Source: Zymoseptoria tritici IPO323 (taxonomy: Eukaryota; Ascomycota; Dothideomycetes; Mycosphaerellales; Mycosphaerellaceae). From it: 64,000 nt of DNA. The stretch covers positions 186,001 to 250,000 of the forward strand of contig NC_018199.1 of the NCBI RefSeq assembly GCF_000219625.1, in the 5' to 3' direction. The translations under genes and the position numbers were made by a program. Below, in pieces: positions 21,346-32,739 of the stretch (position 1 is the first letter of the stretch; every line of letters begins with the position of its first letter). The notes beneath the pieces are model-generated. The model was not told the DNA's origin and searched no databases. It saw only the letters and a list, made by a program, of their open reading frames with translations.

Positions 21346-22063
21346 TCCAACCGTATCGGATCTCAAGACTACAATCAACAACTCAAGATAACCTTCGACG
21401 AGCTCCTGCCCATCAAGGTACCATCGCTTGAGCATATTTGTACATACATATTTTCATAACGCCAGCAGAACAGCAAAAGCTAACACGTCACAGGGCTCTC
21501 TCCTGCAATATGGGCTATTGACTCCGCAGAATGAGAGAAACTATCCGATGGGTCGGTCGGCAGTAGAATAAGAGGCGTCCACATCGTTTTTCCGGCCGCA
21601 GATTCCTTTCTCTCGTCGATTCTATCGCTATCGAACAGGTTCCAAAACAGCGTCATCGTTGCTATTCAAGTCCACAGATTGTCCGACTCCTCACTCCTCC
21701 GGCTTTGAGGAAGTTCCAAGAATACCTGACTACGACTTGCACGGCACGGCACGGCCAGTTCGACCGACCGTCCGTCCGTCCGACCGATTAGATCGTGCTA
21801 CTTAAGACTCAACGTCCGATTCGAATCGCAACGAGTACCTTGACCTCCTTCGTCAAGGGATCGAGGAGAAAATGTGCCGACGGCGTGCTCTTCTACAATC
21901 CACACCACATCGATCGAGCGGAAGCGTCCATGTCAGGAAAATCACGCCATCAAGGCCCGACACCACTGGCGGTCTACACGAGCTTGAGCTGCGGACGGAA
22001 GTCCAGTCACGACCGCTACCATCACGCGGATTACGTTGCTCCGGGGTTCAAATGTCGTGGAGG
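21346..22063. other. No convincing gene
   Basis: A 176-codon plus-strand ORF spans 21795-22325 but overlaps better-looking minus-strand sequence and has no motif. A short GTCC/GACC repeat lies at about 21755-21787. Nothing else is supported. Confidence 0.3.
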
Positions 22064-22682
22064 TCAACCCGGCGGCGGCGGGGTCTTGAATGGTGTGTCA
22101 TTGTATGGGGTCTTGGGAGACGTTCCATCAACCGCTGCGACGGTCGCCAGACTGGTTGCGGAGTCCTGGATATCCTCTATCATGTCTCCTGGATATCCTC
22201 TATTATATGTCTCCCTCCTCCGGCGGCATGTCCTCGGTATTAGTGCTGACAATATTGTCAAGAGGCATCAGGTTCGGACCAGAGCTGAGGAGGAGAGGAG
22301 CTTGATATCCGGGAGCACATCCTGAGATGCAAGTATTGCTGCATCACTAGCGTCGGAATGGCACGCTGCCAGGCGTGACAGGTAGGTCCGCATCTAGCAG
22401 ACCAACGACTCCCGCTGTGACCATTCTGATGCAATCTACCAGATCCTCCCCGACCCAGGAGAGCTCGTGGAAAACATCCTCACCGAGAGCCACGGGATAA
22501 TCCCCGGACGCCGAGCAAGGACGCAGAATGCGCCATCGACGATTCGCCCATGTCGCATCCATTGCGTTGACTAATTCTGCTTCGAATGCATCTACTCCGA
22601 CTGCGACTGCGAACGGTTTTGCCTTTCCGACGCCAGCACTAGCATTCGGCCGAAGGCCCCACCAAACCTCCCACCAATCCAC
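22064..22682 (-). CDS. Unrecognised acidic/helical protein
   Basis: The minus-strand frame 22682-22347 encodes about 110 residues with regular hydrophobic spacing (AKPFAVAVGVDAFEAELVNA, GEDVFHELSWVGEDLV). A second frame, 22261-22064, continues with an acidic segment (GDMIEDIQDSATSLATVAAV) and a Pro/Thr tail. Joining them needs an intron or indel near 22300. The apparent start is GTG, so the true start is upstream or different. Overlapping plus-strand ORFs look less protein-like. No family is recognised. Confidence 0.3.
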
Positions 22683-22688
22683 GAGATC

Positions 22689-23455
22689 ATGAACTACCGA
22701 GAAGCCTCCGCACTATCATCCGACATCACGCACGATCTGACACAGCACAGCACCGCCTCAGCACAAACACGCTGGATCGACCGACAGTCTGGAGGAGGAG
22801 GACGAGCAGCCGGTGCGCAAACTCCCAGTATCGAGACGCTCGCGCAAAAGTCGCAACGCCCGGAGAGAGAAGCCTGCGGAAGAGTTGCCGTTGACCGAAG
22901 ATCAGAAGAATGTCTTCCAGAAATCCGGTAGATCTCGTCGACATGACCGCCGCAACGACGGAAATGGCCATCACCGTTCTGGTCGTCTCGCTTGTTGGAC
23001 TCGCAATTCAGCCCACATCTCAGCCCGCAACCCAGCCACGTCGGCGGAGGCGGCCTTGTGACTAGCCGGATGATGGATCCGCCTCCAATGCGGAATCCCG
23101 CGAGGATGCCAAGATAATAGAGAAGAAGTCGTCGGAAGCGGCGAAGGAAGTTCGAATGGCCTCGATGGGTATGACAAGATCTTCATCGGCCAATATTCCA
23201 GTCCAGCTCCCGGATAGCGCTGCTTCACGGAGTGGCAACTTCACTTCTTCAGCGACGAGACATTCCGTGCCCATTCTCCAGCGCAGATCAAATAGAAGTA
23301 CAGACTCGGAGGCAATGATAAACGAGGTGGGAAAGCACGCCAGGCTTTGTTTGGACTACAGAAGCTCGTCGGCAGGAGAAGTCAGCGTGTCGGCTTGGTG
23401 TTGTGTATCAACAGAAATGTTTCGGGTGCGATTGAGGATGACAACGACAGTCTGA
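22689..23455 (+). CDS. Unrecognised single-pass membrane protein
   Basis: Plus-strand coding signal reads a basic/acidic disordered region in 22813-22925 (RRSRKSRNARREKPAEEL). It shifts frame near 22930 into a hydrophobic helix (EMAITVLVVSLVGLAIQPT, about 22962-23015). It then continues from about 23090 in a further frame as NAESREDAKIIEKKSSEAAK and a Ser/Arg-rich tail ending at 23455. This order (disordered, one hydrophobic helix, charged helix) repeats the architecture of the genes at 4.5-10.7 kb and 54.5 kb. Frame changes mean that an intron or indel is required. Confidence 0.3.
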
Positions 23456-23567
23456 GCATGTTCATCGTTTCTAGTTGGTTCAGCATGCACTTCGACTGAT
23501 ATAACCTTTGGATCTCGACATCACCTTTGCATTTCACTACGGCCATAACTTCACCACCGATTTCACC

Positions 23568-24558
23568 ATGCCGACCAACTCCACCACCCGCACTGCCATT
23601 GCGCCTCCGCTCGCCGCCTCCAGCAACATGACCGCCATTCGTGACGCTGAACGCAACAGCAACCGCAATGTCTCTCCCTACAGCACCTATTCTTCTCCAT
23701 CGCAACGACTGACCTCCATGATGAGCAAATCCATGCTTCCCGACGACCTGCTCTCTCTTCTTCCATTCTTCTCTCCTCCCTACAAAATCTCAATACTATC
23801 CCCATTTCAGCTCCGAGAACCATACCCTCAACCACCAGACCTTCACTCCGCCATTGCGAACTGGGACGACGGCCAATTCTCCACCTTCGAGCACGACAAC
23901 GACCACTTCTCCTCCTTCGCCGACAACGACCGCTTCACCCTCATCTTCAACGAAAGATCCTCCTCGTCCTCCTCCGAGCAACACATTTCCTCGGAAGTCG
24001 CGTCCATCGCCGACATCGAATCGGAAAACAACAACCCTAACATGTGCCGTGTATGTACTCTTCCCCCCTCCCATGCTCAATCCTCCCACCCCTGCGTCTG
24101 ACACACTACACACAGATCTACGAAAAACTTCCGCTTCTCCTCCACCTAGGCTCGCCTAGCTCTCGCGTAGTGTGCGAAGAAGCAAGTCTCCGCTCACTGC
24201 CTTCCCCAAGGCTCCAAGGAGATGATCGAGTATGTCATCCCTTCCCTTCCACGATGTCTTCGGCCCCGTTCTGTTTGAGAGGTTGGGGAAGAAACTCCTG
24301 GACCACTCGCTGGATCACTAACAAACACCTCTCCCCGGAGATGATCGAATCGAAGGTCTACCCCTCCAAAATCCGCGAAGCGAGTTGGAGTAGTGTTTGG
24401 GTAAGCCTATTCCTTCCCTGGTCCCTACATGTCGGGATGGTGTGGAGGCTGACAGGGTGATGTAGGAGGCTGCCTATACCGAATTTTGGATTAATGTCGA
24501 GTACGAGTTGGTGCTGGGAAGACTGATCCCAAATCACCCAAGGGGATGGAACACCTGA
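23568..24558 (+). CDS. Three-exon gene, unknown family
   Basis: This is the cleanest splice model in the window. The ATG at 23568 sits in a good context (tcaccATG). Exon 1 ends at 24050; intron 1 is 24051-24115 (gtatgt...cacacag, 65 bp). Exon 2, 24116-24400, is exactly 95 open codons (IYEKLPLLLHLG... REASWSSVW). Intron 2 is 24401-24465 (gtaagc...gatgtag, 65 bp). Exon 3 (EAAYTEFWINVEYELVLGRL) ends at TGA 24556-24558. Both introns are phase 0, giving 286 residues. Exon 1 is Ser/Asn-rich with acidic clusters. A GGGG tract at 24542-24545 just before the stop suggests the frame may really continue into the ORF at 24546-25184. No family is recognised. Confidence 0.6.
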
Positions 24559-25184
24559 GTCCGAGGACGATTGTAAAGAGGAAGTGGAAGTCGGGCAAGG
24601 TGTTGGTTAGGACTGCGGCGGAGATTTTGGGGAAGCAGGTGAAGAAGATGGTGCCCGCGAAAAAGGTGCTGAAGATTGTCGCGGTCGAGAAGGGGGCTTC
24701 TAGGCGGAAGATCATTCAGGAGGCCAACGAGAAGTTCGTGCCGGTCCAGTTGACCATCACCGCCAAGCAGAAGACTGTCCCTATGCAGAGGATCCTCGCC
24801 ACGCAGAAGACGGCTCCCGTGCAGAACAACCCCGCGTCCACCCAGAAGACCATGCCAACCCAAAACCTCGCCCTCGTCCAGCAGAAGAGCCTCGTTACTA
24901 TCTCGAAGAAGCCCACCTCCACCATGCCGCCCGCCACCTCCATCATCCAGAAGAAGAAGAAGCCGACCTCGACCTCCACCATTCCAACCGCTTTCTTCAG
25001 CTCCGTCCTGTCTGATGGTAACTTTCATCAAGTAGATCACTTCCTCCGACCCTTCCTCTTACCCTTCCACTCCCCATGCAAGCGGTTCAACATTAAGGAG
25101 GGCGGTGAATCCACCGTACGAGATGCAGCGGGCGAGATGGGACGTGTTGCAGCTCCGAGCCTACTTGTTGCAAGTTCGGCGTGA
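24546..25184 (+). CDS. Lys/Thr/Gln-rich repeat-like C-terminal ORF
   Basis: The ORF begins at an ATG overlapping the end of the preceding gene. It encodes a basic helix (PRTIVKRKWKSGKVLVRTAA), then loosely repeated QKT/PVQ motifs and a Lys run. A one-base change in the GGGG tract just upstream would fuse it to the three-exon gene (ending ...RLIPNHPRG), which I consider more likely than a separate gene. The last 50 codons run into intron-like sequence. Confidence 0.4.
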   Translation: MEHLSPRTIVKRKWKSGKVLVRTAAEILGKQVKKMVPAKKVLKIVAVEKGASRRKIIQEANEKFVPVQLTITAKQKTVPMQRILATQKTAPVQNNPASTQKTMPTQNLALVQQKSLVTISKKPTSTMPPATSIIQKKKKPTSTSTIPTAFFSSVLSDGNFHQVDHFLRPFLLPFHSPCKRFNIKEGGESTVRDAAGEMGRVAAPSLLVASSA

Positions 25185-25294
25185 TTGCGGTCTTCTCCTT
25201 TTCTCCCTTTCCACGAACCCACAGCTTACCTTGTTAAGTATGTTATGGCTTCCCGGGAGGAAAGAGCCAAAGAGCAAGGGACCGTTATGAGCTA

Positions 25295-25376
25295 AATGAA
25301 TAAATGAATGAATGAATGAATGAACGAATGAATGAATGAATAAAGGAATGAATGAATGAATAAATGAATGAATGCA
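25295..25376. repeat. GAAT/AATG tetranucleotide microsatellite
   Basis: About 20 tandem copies of a four-base unit (AATG with occasional AAAT, AACG or AAGG variants). Confidence 0.95.
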
Positions 25377-25512
25377 AAAGACAAGACTTTCCTTACGACC
25401 TTTCCTCTCAAGCATGACTTGTAGATTGCTCATCTTCTTCTCCATCATCCCATCCGGTGAGCTGTTCGTCGTCTCATCCATCCGCTATCCTGGTGCGAGA
25501 TGTGTTGTTCAA

Positions 25513-26821
25513 TCACATCTTCCTCCCTCTGGTCCCAGCCTTGGTCGTCAGCCACAAATTGGTACTGACGACGGCTGTGGATCGAATAGGATGGTGTTCA
25601 CGCCCCACTGCTACACAAAAGGGTGAAGCCGCAAGACATCGTGACAACCGCGGAGGCACTCGAGAGGGCGGAGCCTCGAAGGTGGTGGACCGATACGTCG
25701 GGCGTTTGCGTCGGCAGTTCCATAAGCCTATTTCGCGCCCCGAGGGGTTCATTAGCTGGACTAGCAGTGCCGGATATAGCGCTCCCGTGGTCCGCGTGTG
25801 ACGGGGCATGGGTACGTATGGCTCGATGGCTCGTGTATGCGAGTGGGCTTCAGAGTGGCGGACGAAGGATGTTGGGGACGGGCGACTCCTTAGGATCGAG
25901 CGACGGATATGTGGTTCGATGGCTGCGAAGTGAAGGATGGGGAAACGATCCTGACCGATTGGCCGGATTGACACGTTGCTCGGTTGAATCGGATTGTATC
26001 CAGGGGTCTCTGATGCTACCGGGTCGTCACAGAGGATATGCTCGAGGAAGATGTTTGGCGGATTTTGGCAAGCGAGCTGGAGCGTGGCTATCTGGTCTGG
26101 CGTGGGAGGTCGATCGAACCGTTGGAGGAAATGTGGCCGAACGAGGTAAGCTCTCTTCGAGGAGCAGTGTAATGGAGGGAAGTCGAGGTTGCTAAGAAGC
26201 TGGAGGTCCTCTTTCTTCGATATCAACGTGTTTGAAAATGGAAGTGGTATAGTGTCCTGATGTCTGCGATGCGGGTTCGCGCCTCTCTCGCCATGTCCTT
26301 GGCCGCGAGGAGTTTGCCTTGCTCCAGCTCCTTGCCGAGGAAAATAGTGAAGTGTGGTGATGCGGTGCCGGCTAGGGGGAGCAATCAGCTTCGTGACCTT
26401 CTTGGTCTTGACCGTGGTGATGAGTGCGTGCGGCTTTTTTGTTCCTTCCCTTCCTTCTTAGCTTGGGCTCGTTGTCACCCACAGTTTGGAAGGACACCTT
26501 GTCTCGCTTCGTCGTCCGCCGATGGAGCTGGCATCGCGCAGCAGATAGTATGTCGGCACCGTCGATACACTGTGGGTCTGGTACTGCTGCGATAGACCGT
26601 GACTCCGCCAAGACATGCTTGTGTACCGCGTCCGTCCCCTCGCCAGATGGTCCTCCTCTTCCATCCATCTGTCCGAAGCAGTTCCGAAGCAGTTCTGACT
26701 GGATTTCTCTCTCCAGTTTCAGTAGTACTGTTCTCGGCATTCGTGGCGTCAGAAGAGGTTGTCTCGTTGGGGGAAACGCAGCAGGCGACACGGTCAGCGA
26801 CGGTGAGCGCGAGCTTGCCAT
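25513..26821 (-). CDS. Unrecognised gene with two frame changes
   Basis: Three minus-strand segments look coding. 26821-26372 starts at an ATG and is helical and basic (TVLLKLEREIQSELLRNCFG). 26380-26235 is an amphipathic helix in a second frame (LGKELEQGKLLAAKDMAREA). 26226-25513 is a long third frame (SKKEDLQLLSNLDFPPLHCS, then PPTPDQIATLQLACQNPPN). The second-to-third join falls at a TTTT run near 26238, where one base would fuse them (LYHFHF + LISKKEDL). A 190-codon ORF on the plus strand (25623-26195) overlaps it, but its composition is poorer. Function unknown. Confidence 0.4.
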
Positions 26822-26850
26822 TTGCCGAATCGTTCAGCTGCGATCTCGTC

Positions 26851-27574
26851 CTAGAAGTGATCGTCGAAGCCGCGTGAGGTGGAGGCAGAGCGGAACGAGG
26901 GAGAAGTCGAGGAGGGAAGAGATTGGCACCGGAACAACCGGCGAGGATGTTGGCCGTACCGTAGTTGGTCGACGGCGTCGTGCAGCCACAGCTGTGCGCT
27001 CAGCGTTGGCGGTGGAGCAATGCCCGAAACTGACCCAGTGATGAGATGATCCTCTCCTGCCACTGACGTAGAGATTCTCAAACCGATCCACCGACCAATA
27101 AGCGGGAGCGTTTGGGTCAAACTGCGGTGGTAGGGAAGGGTCCAGGAACTCATACTGGACGTGGTCAAAATGACTGCCATCGGATGACCAGCCGAATAGA
27201 TCTGGTATTGCAAGCATGCTCGGTGCGACCCATGGTCCACCGATGAGGTTGACATCCAAGTCCCAGGTTGTTGTAAAGATTGGCCAGGGATTCCACCGAT
27301 GCTCGTAAGAAGTCGTTGGAATGTCGTGTCCAGGGAATAGATGGGACGGCTCGATATTGCTAGGGATGGACGGCAAGGAAGTCTGGCTGTTCCTTACCAT
27401 GTCAACCTCATTCCAGGTGGTCTCCTCCGAGTGCGGCTGATGGTGCTCGAAACAATTCCAAGATGAATATCGGTGATGTATAGCTCCGTCGGATCGTGGT
27501 TGTTGTTCCCCACATGCTCTTGAGGAGCGGAAGTTGACATGGCAGAACTCGTTGTTGATAGCATCGTCTCGCAT
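26851..27574 (-). CDS. Two-exon gene, 215 residues, unknown family
   Basis: The frame is open from 27691, but the first ATG is at 27574 (MRDDAINNEF). Exon 1 ends at 27068 (...RFENLY). The intron 27067-26992 is 76 bp (gtcagt...gcgcacag). Exon 2 continues in phase 0 (LWLHDAVDQLRYGQHPRRLF) to a stop at 26853-26851. The centre is aromatic- and Pro-rich with the acidic-hydrophobic look of a transcription-factor activation region (YEHRWNPWPIFTTTWDLDV). I see no DNA-binding domain, and upstream sequence gives no zinc cluster, so I leave the function open. Confidence 0.5.
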
Positions 27575-27691
27575 TGGTTGGGTGGACGGTTGTTTTGGAT
27601 TGCGGGAGATCGGTGGTTTAGTTGCTTCACAGGAGTCTTGTGCGATTGAATGCCGTTGTCGCTGCTTTATACTTCCATTGACTCTAGACAC

Positions 27692-28475
27692 GGAGTCAAC
27701 TCTTCGTCTTTATGGCCCCGGAAGACAGTCCGAAATGAGTGAGGTGGTGCTCGGGCACTCTGTATCCTCATGAGAACTCCTGACTGCCATTACTTCTATG
27801 CCTGGGAGCTGCCCAATGTTGTTACGCTCGCCTCTTTTCCGTTGGTAAGCGTCTTCCTCCCGGCTCGCGAGCTCGAACAGTTCATCCAGGCTCGGTTAGA
27901 TTTCCCTCCAGCTATACGGCAGACTGGCGAATGTTTCTTCCCCGAGTAAACCTCTCAGATACGCCGTCCAACCTTTCCCGATATAGGTTTCGTTGTGCTG
28001 AATAGATGTATCCTTCTAAGCTTGGAAGTCTTTTGGGCCTGGGCGCAGGCGTAGCAGATGGAGACACAAGGCCTCGGTCTCTGTTCAAGATCAGTCAGAA
28101 TTTGTAATGTGATGTAGGAGGGTCAACAAACCATCAAGATGGAGTTCCGCCAGTTCAGTAAAGCGGCATACATTAGTCGATAGCCACCAAATTGGGATCC
28201 CTGTTCGATCAGAAGTACATTGTCTCTTGACGGTAGAGTATGGGAAGCGGCGTTGTTTGTCCGGACAGATTTTATTGAAATAGACCGCGGCGATCCTCTT
28301 CCTCACGGGCTGCCTAAAACGATCGAATGTTGGTTCAAGGAGTCGACTCTCTGTAGTATCAGCTTTAACGCGGAAGCTCGAGGGCGAGGGTTGTTGCATG
28401 CGCTGTATGGTTTGTGGTACCAGCACGCTGTCTTGACCCGCAGAGATGTAGAGACGGTTGTCGGGTTGGAACTTG
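27692..28475. other. No convincing gene
   Basis: ORFs of up to 146 codons overlap on both strands at 28091-28534 without motifs or intron signals that would support one of them. 27,780-28,090 holds no ORF of note. Confidence 0.3.
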
Positions 28476-29670
28476 TCACCCACCCGCAACGTGAGCTGAC
28501 GGGTACAGTTGCAGACCATTGTTCGATACATTGAGGCGTGTGAGTGGGCAGGCGATCGAGTAGAGTACTGTATATACTTCGATCAAAGCTCCATCTACTT
28601 CGATCCAAGCAGTCAAGCTTATGTCGTGTACCCACGTCATGTGCTTTGCGGCTTCTTCAATTGCTCCGGATCCCAACTTCTTGTCGTGATCTAGTCGCAT
28701 TTTGGATTTTGCTGGGAGCTCCGTCCGCTCGAAGCAACTTAGCTTCTCCGCAGGGCCTTTGCGGGCTTCTGTTAGATAGAAGATGGTGCTACGAGTTCTG
28801 GCATTCTCTTGCGGGGAACATGCGACTCGCTCGCGGGGAGTTCCGTCGGTCAAGATGGAATTGGTCAAGATGCAATTGGCGTCGTACAAGGGAAGTTTGG
28901 TGGATGCGAGTCCGAAGTTGGAGTGCGGTGCTGGGATCGTTGCTCTTGCATCGGATGGGTCGTTTTTGGGAGTCGGAAGGCGATCTCGGGGAAAGTCATC
29001 GGAGCTGTAACGCAAGTCGAAGGTGTAGGTATGAAGATTGGGCTTCGATGAAGATCGGGCTCCGATGAAGATCGGGCTCCGAGGTGGATGGTACTTGCTC
29101 TGGTTGTGAGTTTCTCGAGGTCTTTAGGCAGAGCACCGGGAGAGAGCGGCTGCTGCATTGTGAAGTAGTGAGCATACTCAGACTGTTGCTGTTAAAGATC
29201 CGAGCGGCTGAGGCGAAAAACTCGGGGTGGAAGTGTAGATGTGCATTCCAGAGAGTGTTGAACAGAGAGCTGAGCTTCAGACAGAGAGCTGAGCTTCAGA
29301 TTGGACGACGTCTGTATGACGGAGAGAAGAAAGCACGGCGTGCGTGGCTGGAATCGACGGCAGCGAGGCGGCGTGGGCGAACGGATCATGTCGATAGTTT
29401 TGAAGGCACTCAGGGAGTTGAACATGGCGAAACTGTGATACCCCGTTGATCCAGCTCGGCCTGCTTTGCCAGATGCTCCGGACACATCTCGAACAGATCG
29501 AACTGCTTCTGCAGCCTGAATTTGCAGGGCAGCGTCTTTCGATTGCGGCAAACTGGGCCACATCGAGTGGCGCGGTCGAGGGCTTCCCTTGGCTCCACGA
29601 CAGCTGATGCCCTGATGTGAGGCCTCGTCAACGCCGCTTCGCCACTCCTACTCGTCCCGCCATCGCACGT
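28476..29670 (-). CDS. Unrecognised gene, fragmentary frames
   Basis: Minus-strand coding-like pieces occur in order. Around 29560-29420 is a helix (LQKQFDLFEMCPEHLAKQAE). 29158-28865 starts at an ATG (PGALPKDLEKLTTRASTIHL). 28990-28476 is a third frame (RKGPAEKLSCFERTELPAKS, KKLGSGAIEEAAKHMTWVHD) ending at a stop at 28476. Joining them needs introns or indels near 29400 and 28900. No family is recognised. Confidence 0.3.
29032..29083. repeat. Short direct repeat, three copies
   Basis: Tandem imperfect copies of a 19-bp unit containing GATGAAGATCGGGCTCC. Confidence 0.7.
29262..29299. repeat. Perfect 19-bp duplication
   Basis: ACAGAGAGCTGAGCTTCAG occurs at 29262-29280 and again at 29281-29299 with no spacer. 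Confidence 0.9.
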
Positions 29671-29714
29671 CGACCCTGAAAAGCGTACTGGCTGCAGTCC
29701 AGCACACTTTTCGA

Positions 29715-29797
29715 GCAAGGCGAGCGGGTTGCAGGAGTGGAAGCAAGGCGAGCGGGCTGCACAAGAGAGAAGCAAGGCGAGCGGGTTGTAAAAGAGG
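29715..29797. repeat. Three-copy repeat of about 28 bp
   Basis: Each copy begins GCAAGGCGAGCGGG followed by a variable purine-rich part (29715, 29743, 29772). Confidence 0.85.
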
Positions 29798-29799
29798 TA

Positions 29800-30877
29800 T
29801 CCCAAGCGGCGAGTCAATCCTTGCGTGTCATTTCGAGTTTGACCAAGGCGCCGATGCTACCGTGTTGGAATGCTTGCTGTGTTGGAGTTCCCCTGAGAGA
29901 CAGGGTAGTGGACAATAGCGATAAAACCGGAGGATTATATGCGGCGGAGAAACGTGGTCGACAGCAGGCACTTCTCTGCGAATCAACGCATCGAATCATT
30001 TGCCTGCCCCTTCGATCGTCAACGCCGAATTTTCATCTCCGTCCTCTCAACATCCAGCCCACTTTGCTTTCCACCATCTTGCGTCGTCCCAAGTCCAAGA
30101 CGATATCCCATCGGCTCCTTCCTCTCGCCTTAACGGAGTCCGCCCACTCCGCCGCCGACGCCTCGCAGCCACACACCGCCGACATCTCTGCTCGCATTGC
30201 TCTCTCCGCCCCGCAGAATCGCCGGCACCGCACTCCAACAGGATGAGTTGGACCAGCAGCTAAGCCCTGGCACCACCCAACAAAGCCTACCCATGTCTTC
30301 CCTCCCGCGCTGCACGACACCCACACGAGCCCAGATGCTGACGTAGGCTCCCGGAGATTGCCCGGTCATCCGGCTGGAAATCCTGATGGACACGAACGAC
30401 GGTCGTCTGCTCACATCGGTGTTCTCACGAATACCGTCCTGGCGGCCTCGCTGCGCCGGTTGAGTCGCGCCGTGTTGGCTTTGGTCTGCTGAGGGCTGGT
30501 GTGGTGCGTGATAAGGGTCCTGGACCGAGTCGTGGGATGCTTTGAGAATCAGCCGAGCCAATCTCCTTGGTAGTCTCCTAGAATTCTGCCTTCGCTCTCG
30601 TGTGTCCGGACAATGCCGTCATCGGTCATGCTCGTCGATACGTTGGGAGGTGTTCATGGTGGTGGTTGAGGTCTGACCGCGATTTACATGCAGCATCCAA
30701 TGGTCCACAGTGGCTGCATTTGACCTGTGTTCTTGGGCCCCCTGGTCGTAAGGTTGCGTATCGGTCATGGTTTTCCCTCCTGTCGTCTCCGTCGAGACCG
30801 GGACGTTTTTGAGCATACTCGTCAGTCATGGCCAATGGCTGACCGGCGCAAGACTTAAGAGTGCAGGATTGTGCCGT
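29800..30877. other. No gene I can support
   Basis: Long ORFs of similar quality overlap on both strands (plus 29737-30246, minus 30033-30326 and 30130-30561). The region is Pro/Arg/Ser-biased and GC-rich, which produces such ORFs by chance. No splice signals or motifs decide between them. Confidence 0.3.
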
Positions 30878-31673
30878 TTACGCTGGCCATGAGTGAGTTT
30901 CGGGTGCTGTGCACAGTCGGAAGCGATGGCTTGTCACGATGCCTTCCTGGGATTCCGTGCTGAGGACGACAGGTGAGGCGAGGCGAAGCTGCTTCAATGG
31001 GATGAGGCGCCAACGCGAAGACTGGAGGTGAAGAGCTAGACGCAGACTTGGAACCATTGGATCGACACCTCCAATCCTCGTTGCACCGAGAATCTCGGCT
31101 TGGGCCTCCATCGTCGACGGCGTTTGCATGTGCATATCCCGACTGCAGCGTGCAGCGCAGTCAATCTGTTTCGAGTTGTTGTGTCCAAGTCGCTCGGTCA
31201 AGCGGCTCCGCCCTCGACAGGCTTCCGTTCTCTGCCGGCGTGTATTGCTGACACAGTACGGATGGCGTGGAAGAGGTAGCTTTGCGATATGGAATGAATC
31301 TATTCCTCAGTCGACTCCGGGCTTCGGCGATTTCGTCGAGTGTACTCCATCTCAGCACCCGTCTACCTCCTTCTCAGTGCGCTCCTTCCAAAAGCTCGTC
31401 CTCGACGGAACGTGCGGATTCCGGGCTCTCTATAAAGCGCCTGAAGTGCTTTGGAGCCTAAAGGAAAGGGGATTTGCTAAACGCAGTGCGGTCAAAAAGA
31501 TATGCGCTGTTGTTCCGTAGGGGAGCTGAGCGGCAGGAAGGAGGGGGAGAAAGATGGTGAGGTAGGATATGTTCGAGTGCGAGCAACAAGCGATCGTTAG
31601 CTCGCTGCAAAGCTCGCAAACCGAGGAGCACTCTGGCCCAACTCACCTCACTCTCCGACTGAGTGGGAATCAA
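30878..31673 (-). CDS. Unrecognised gene, fragmentary frames
   Basis: Three minus-strand frames in sequence look coding. 31673-31530 is a helix (ARVLLGLRALQRANDRLLLA). 31358-31250 reads RWSTLDEIAEARSRLRNRFI. 31150-30878 reads AQAEILGATRIGGVDPMVPS and ends at a stop at 30878. The join positions are unknown. No domain is recognised. Confidence 0.3.
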
Positions 31674-31929
31674 TGACTTCTCTTTCTGCTAGCTCACACT
31701 GCTCCTTCTTGTCCTTCTTCCCGTAAGCGTTGCGTCCACTTCCATCGCCGTGCAGATGATGCAGACTCCATCGGAACGCATGGAGCCTTCGGGCTTGTGG
31801 ATAGACGACAGGTATCGCCGTCGATCGCAGTGACTCGTGTCTTTTTCTTCGCTTGTACTTGGATCATCGCATGGGCGGCGGATGGGATTGCGGCAGCAAA
31901 AGGTGGAGCTCGACGTGGTGATTTCGATG

Positions 31930-32731
31930 TCAGATCTTCAAGGAGTAGCTGGTCCATAGGGATGAGCGAGTAGTGCGCTTCGAGCGTTCGGACGTGACGC
32001 CCAAGCCGTGCGGTAGTACGCATGGCACATGTGTGCGATCGCTGCAAGAGAAGATCCAGGCGGCGTACAAGTCGAACGTCGGGCAGAAGTGGGTGTAGCT
32101 CCAACATGTGATGTGTGGTATGATGTGAGAAGAGAACCTTTGGCAAAACAGCAGGTACTCTAGCTGACTACGACATGGTGCGACCTCATCAACGCCCACT
32201 TCCACGCCGTAGGTAGGAAACGCGTCGTGTTCAGAGGACCGAAGAAGTCCCAAGGGGCCAGGTTTGGTTTTGGGGAAGACGTAGCGGCACAAGATGCCGA
32301 GGATAATAACGGTGGTGAGGAAAGGCACGGCGGTAAGGAGGGTCACGGTGATGAGGACGAGTGCATCGACAGACGGGACTGCAGGCTTAGTAGCCGGAGC
32401 TGGAGGGCAGCAGTCCAGAGGAAATCGTTCGCACATCGAAAAACATCGGGCGATGCCGAGGAAATCCGTTCTTCGACTCCAGCTTCCTATAGCGACGTTG
32501 GCTCCTGTACCGGCATTGTGAGGGTTGGGTGCGACAATTACAGCAAAGAAAAGTGAGGGAAGACCAGACGACAATAGAAGCAAGTAAAGTAAGAAAAGAG
32601 AGATCATCCTTACCTTGATGCCACTCACCGCAACGGCGGTCGACAGGCATTACGAACGTAAAGGACGTCACCGAAGCAGTCAGTAGCCGTGGCACCACGA
32701 CGACTGCGCACCAGCAAGAGCCAATGAGCAT
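31930..32731 (-). CDS. Small membrane protein, two exons
   Basis: An ATG at 32731 opens a hydrophobic N-terminus (CWCAVVVVPRLLTASVTSF), a possible signal peptide or anchor. Exon 1 ends at 32614 (CGEWHQ). The intron is 32613-32505, 109 bp (gtaagg...ccggtacag). Exon 2 continues in phase (GANVAIGSWSRRTDF), includes several cysteines, and holds a strong transmembrane helix (LVLITVTLLTAVPFLTTVII). The frame stays open to 31930, giving about 230 residues. A second intron (gttctc...ctcttgcag, about 32135-32045) is possible. An alternative C-terminus in another frame, 32020-31694, also looks protein-like. Without splicing, an intron-derived hydrophobic stretch would create a false start at 32628. Family unknown. 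Confidence 0.5.
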
Positions 32732-32739
32732 TACTACTC

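Noticed and set aside
25295..25376. Possible CRISPR or regulatory array
   Set aside because: It is a simple tetranucleotide microsatellite without spacers. No spacer-repeat array exists anywhere in the window.
25623..26195. 190-codon plus-strand ORF
   Set aside because: It overlaps a better minus-strand frame. Its Trp/Gly-rich composition looks like the shadow of a Pro/Ser-rich antisense frame.
32550..32628. ATG at 32628 (minus) as the start of the membrane protein
   Set aside because: The hydrophobic stretch after it lies within a well-formed 109-bp intron. Splicing joins the ATG at 32731 to the same downstream frame.
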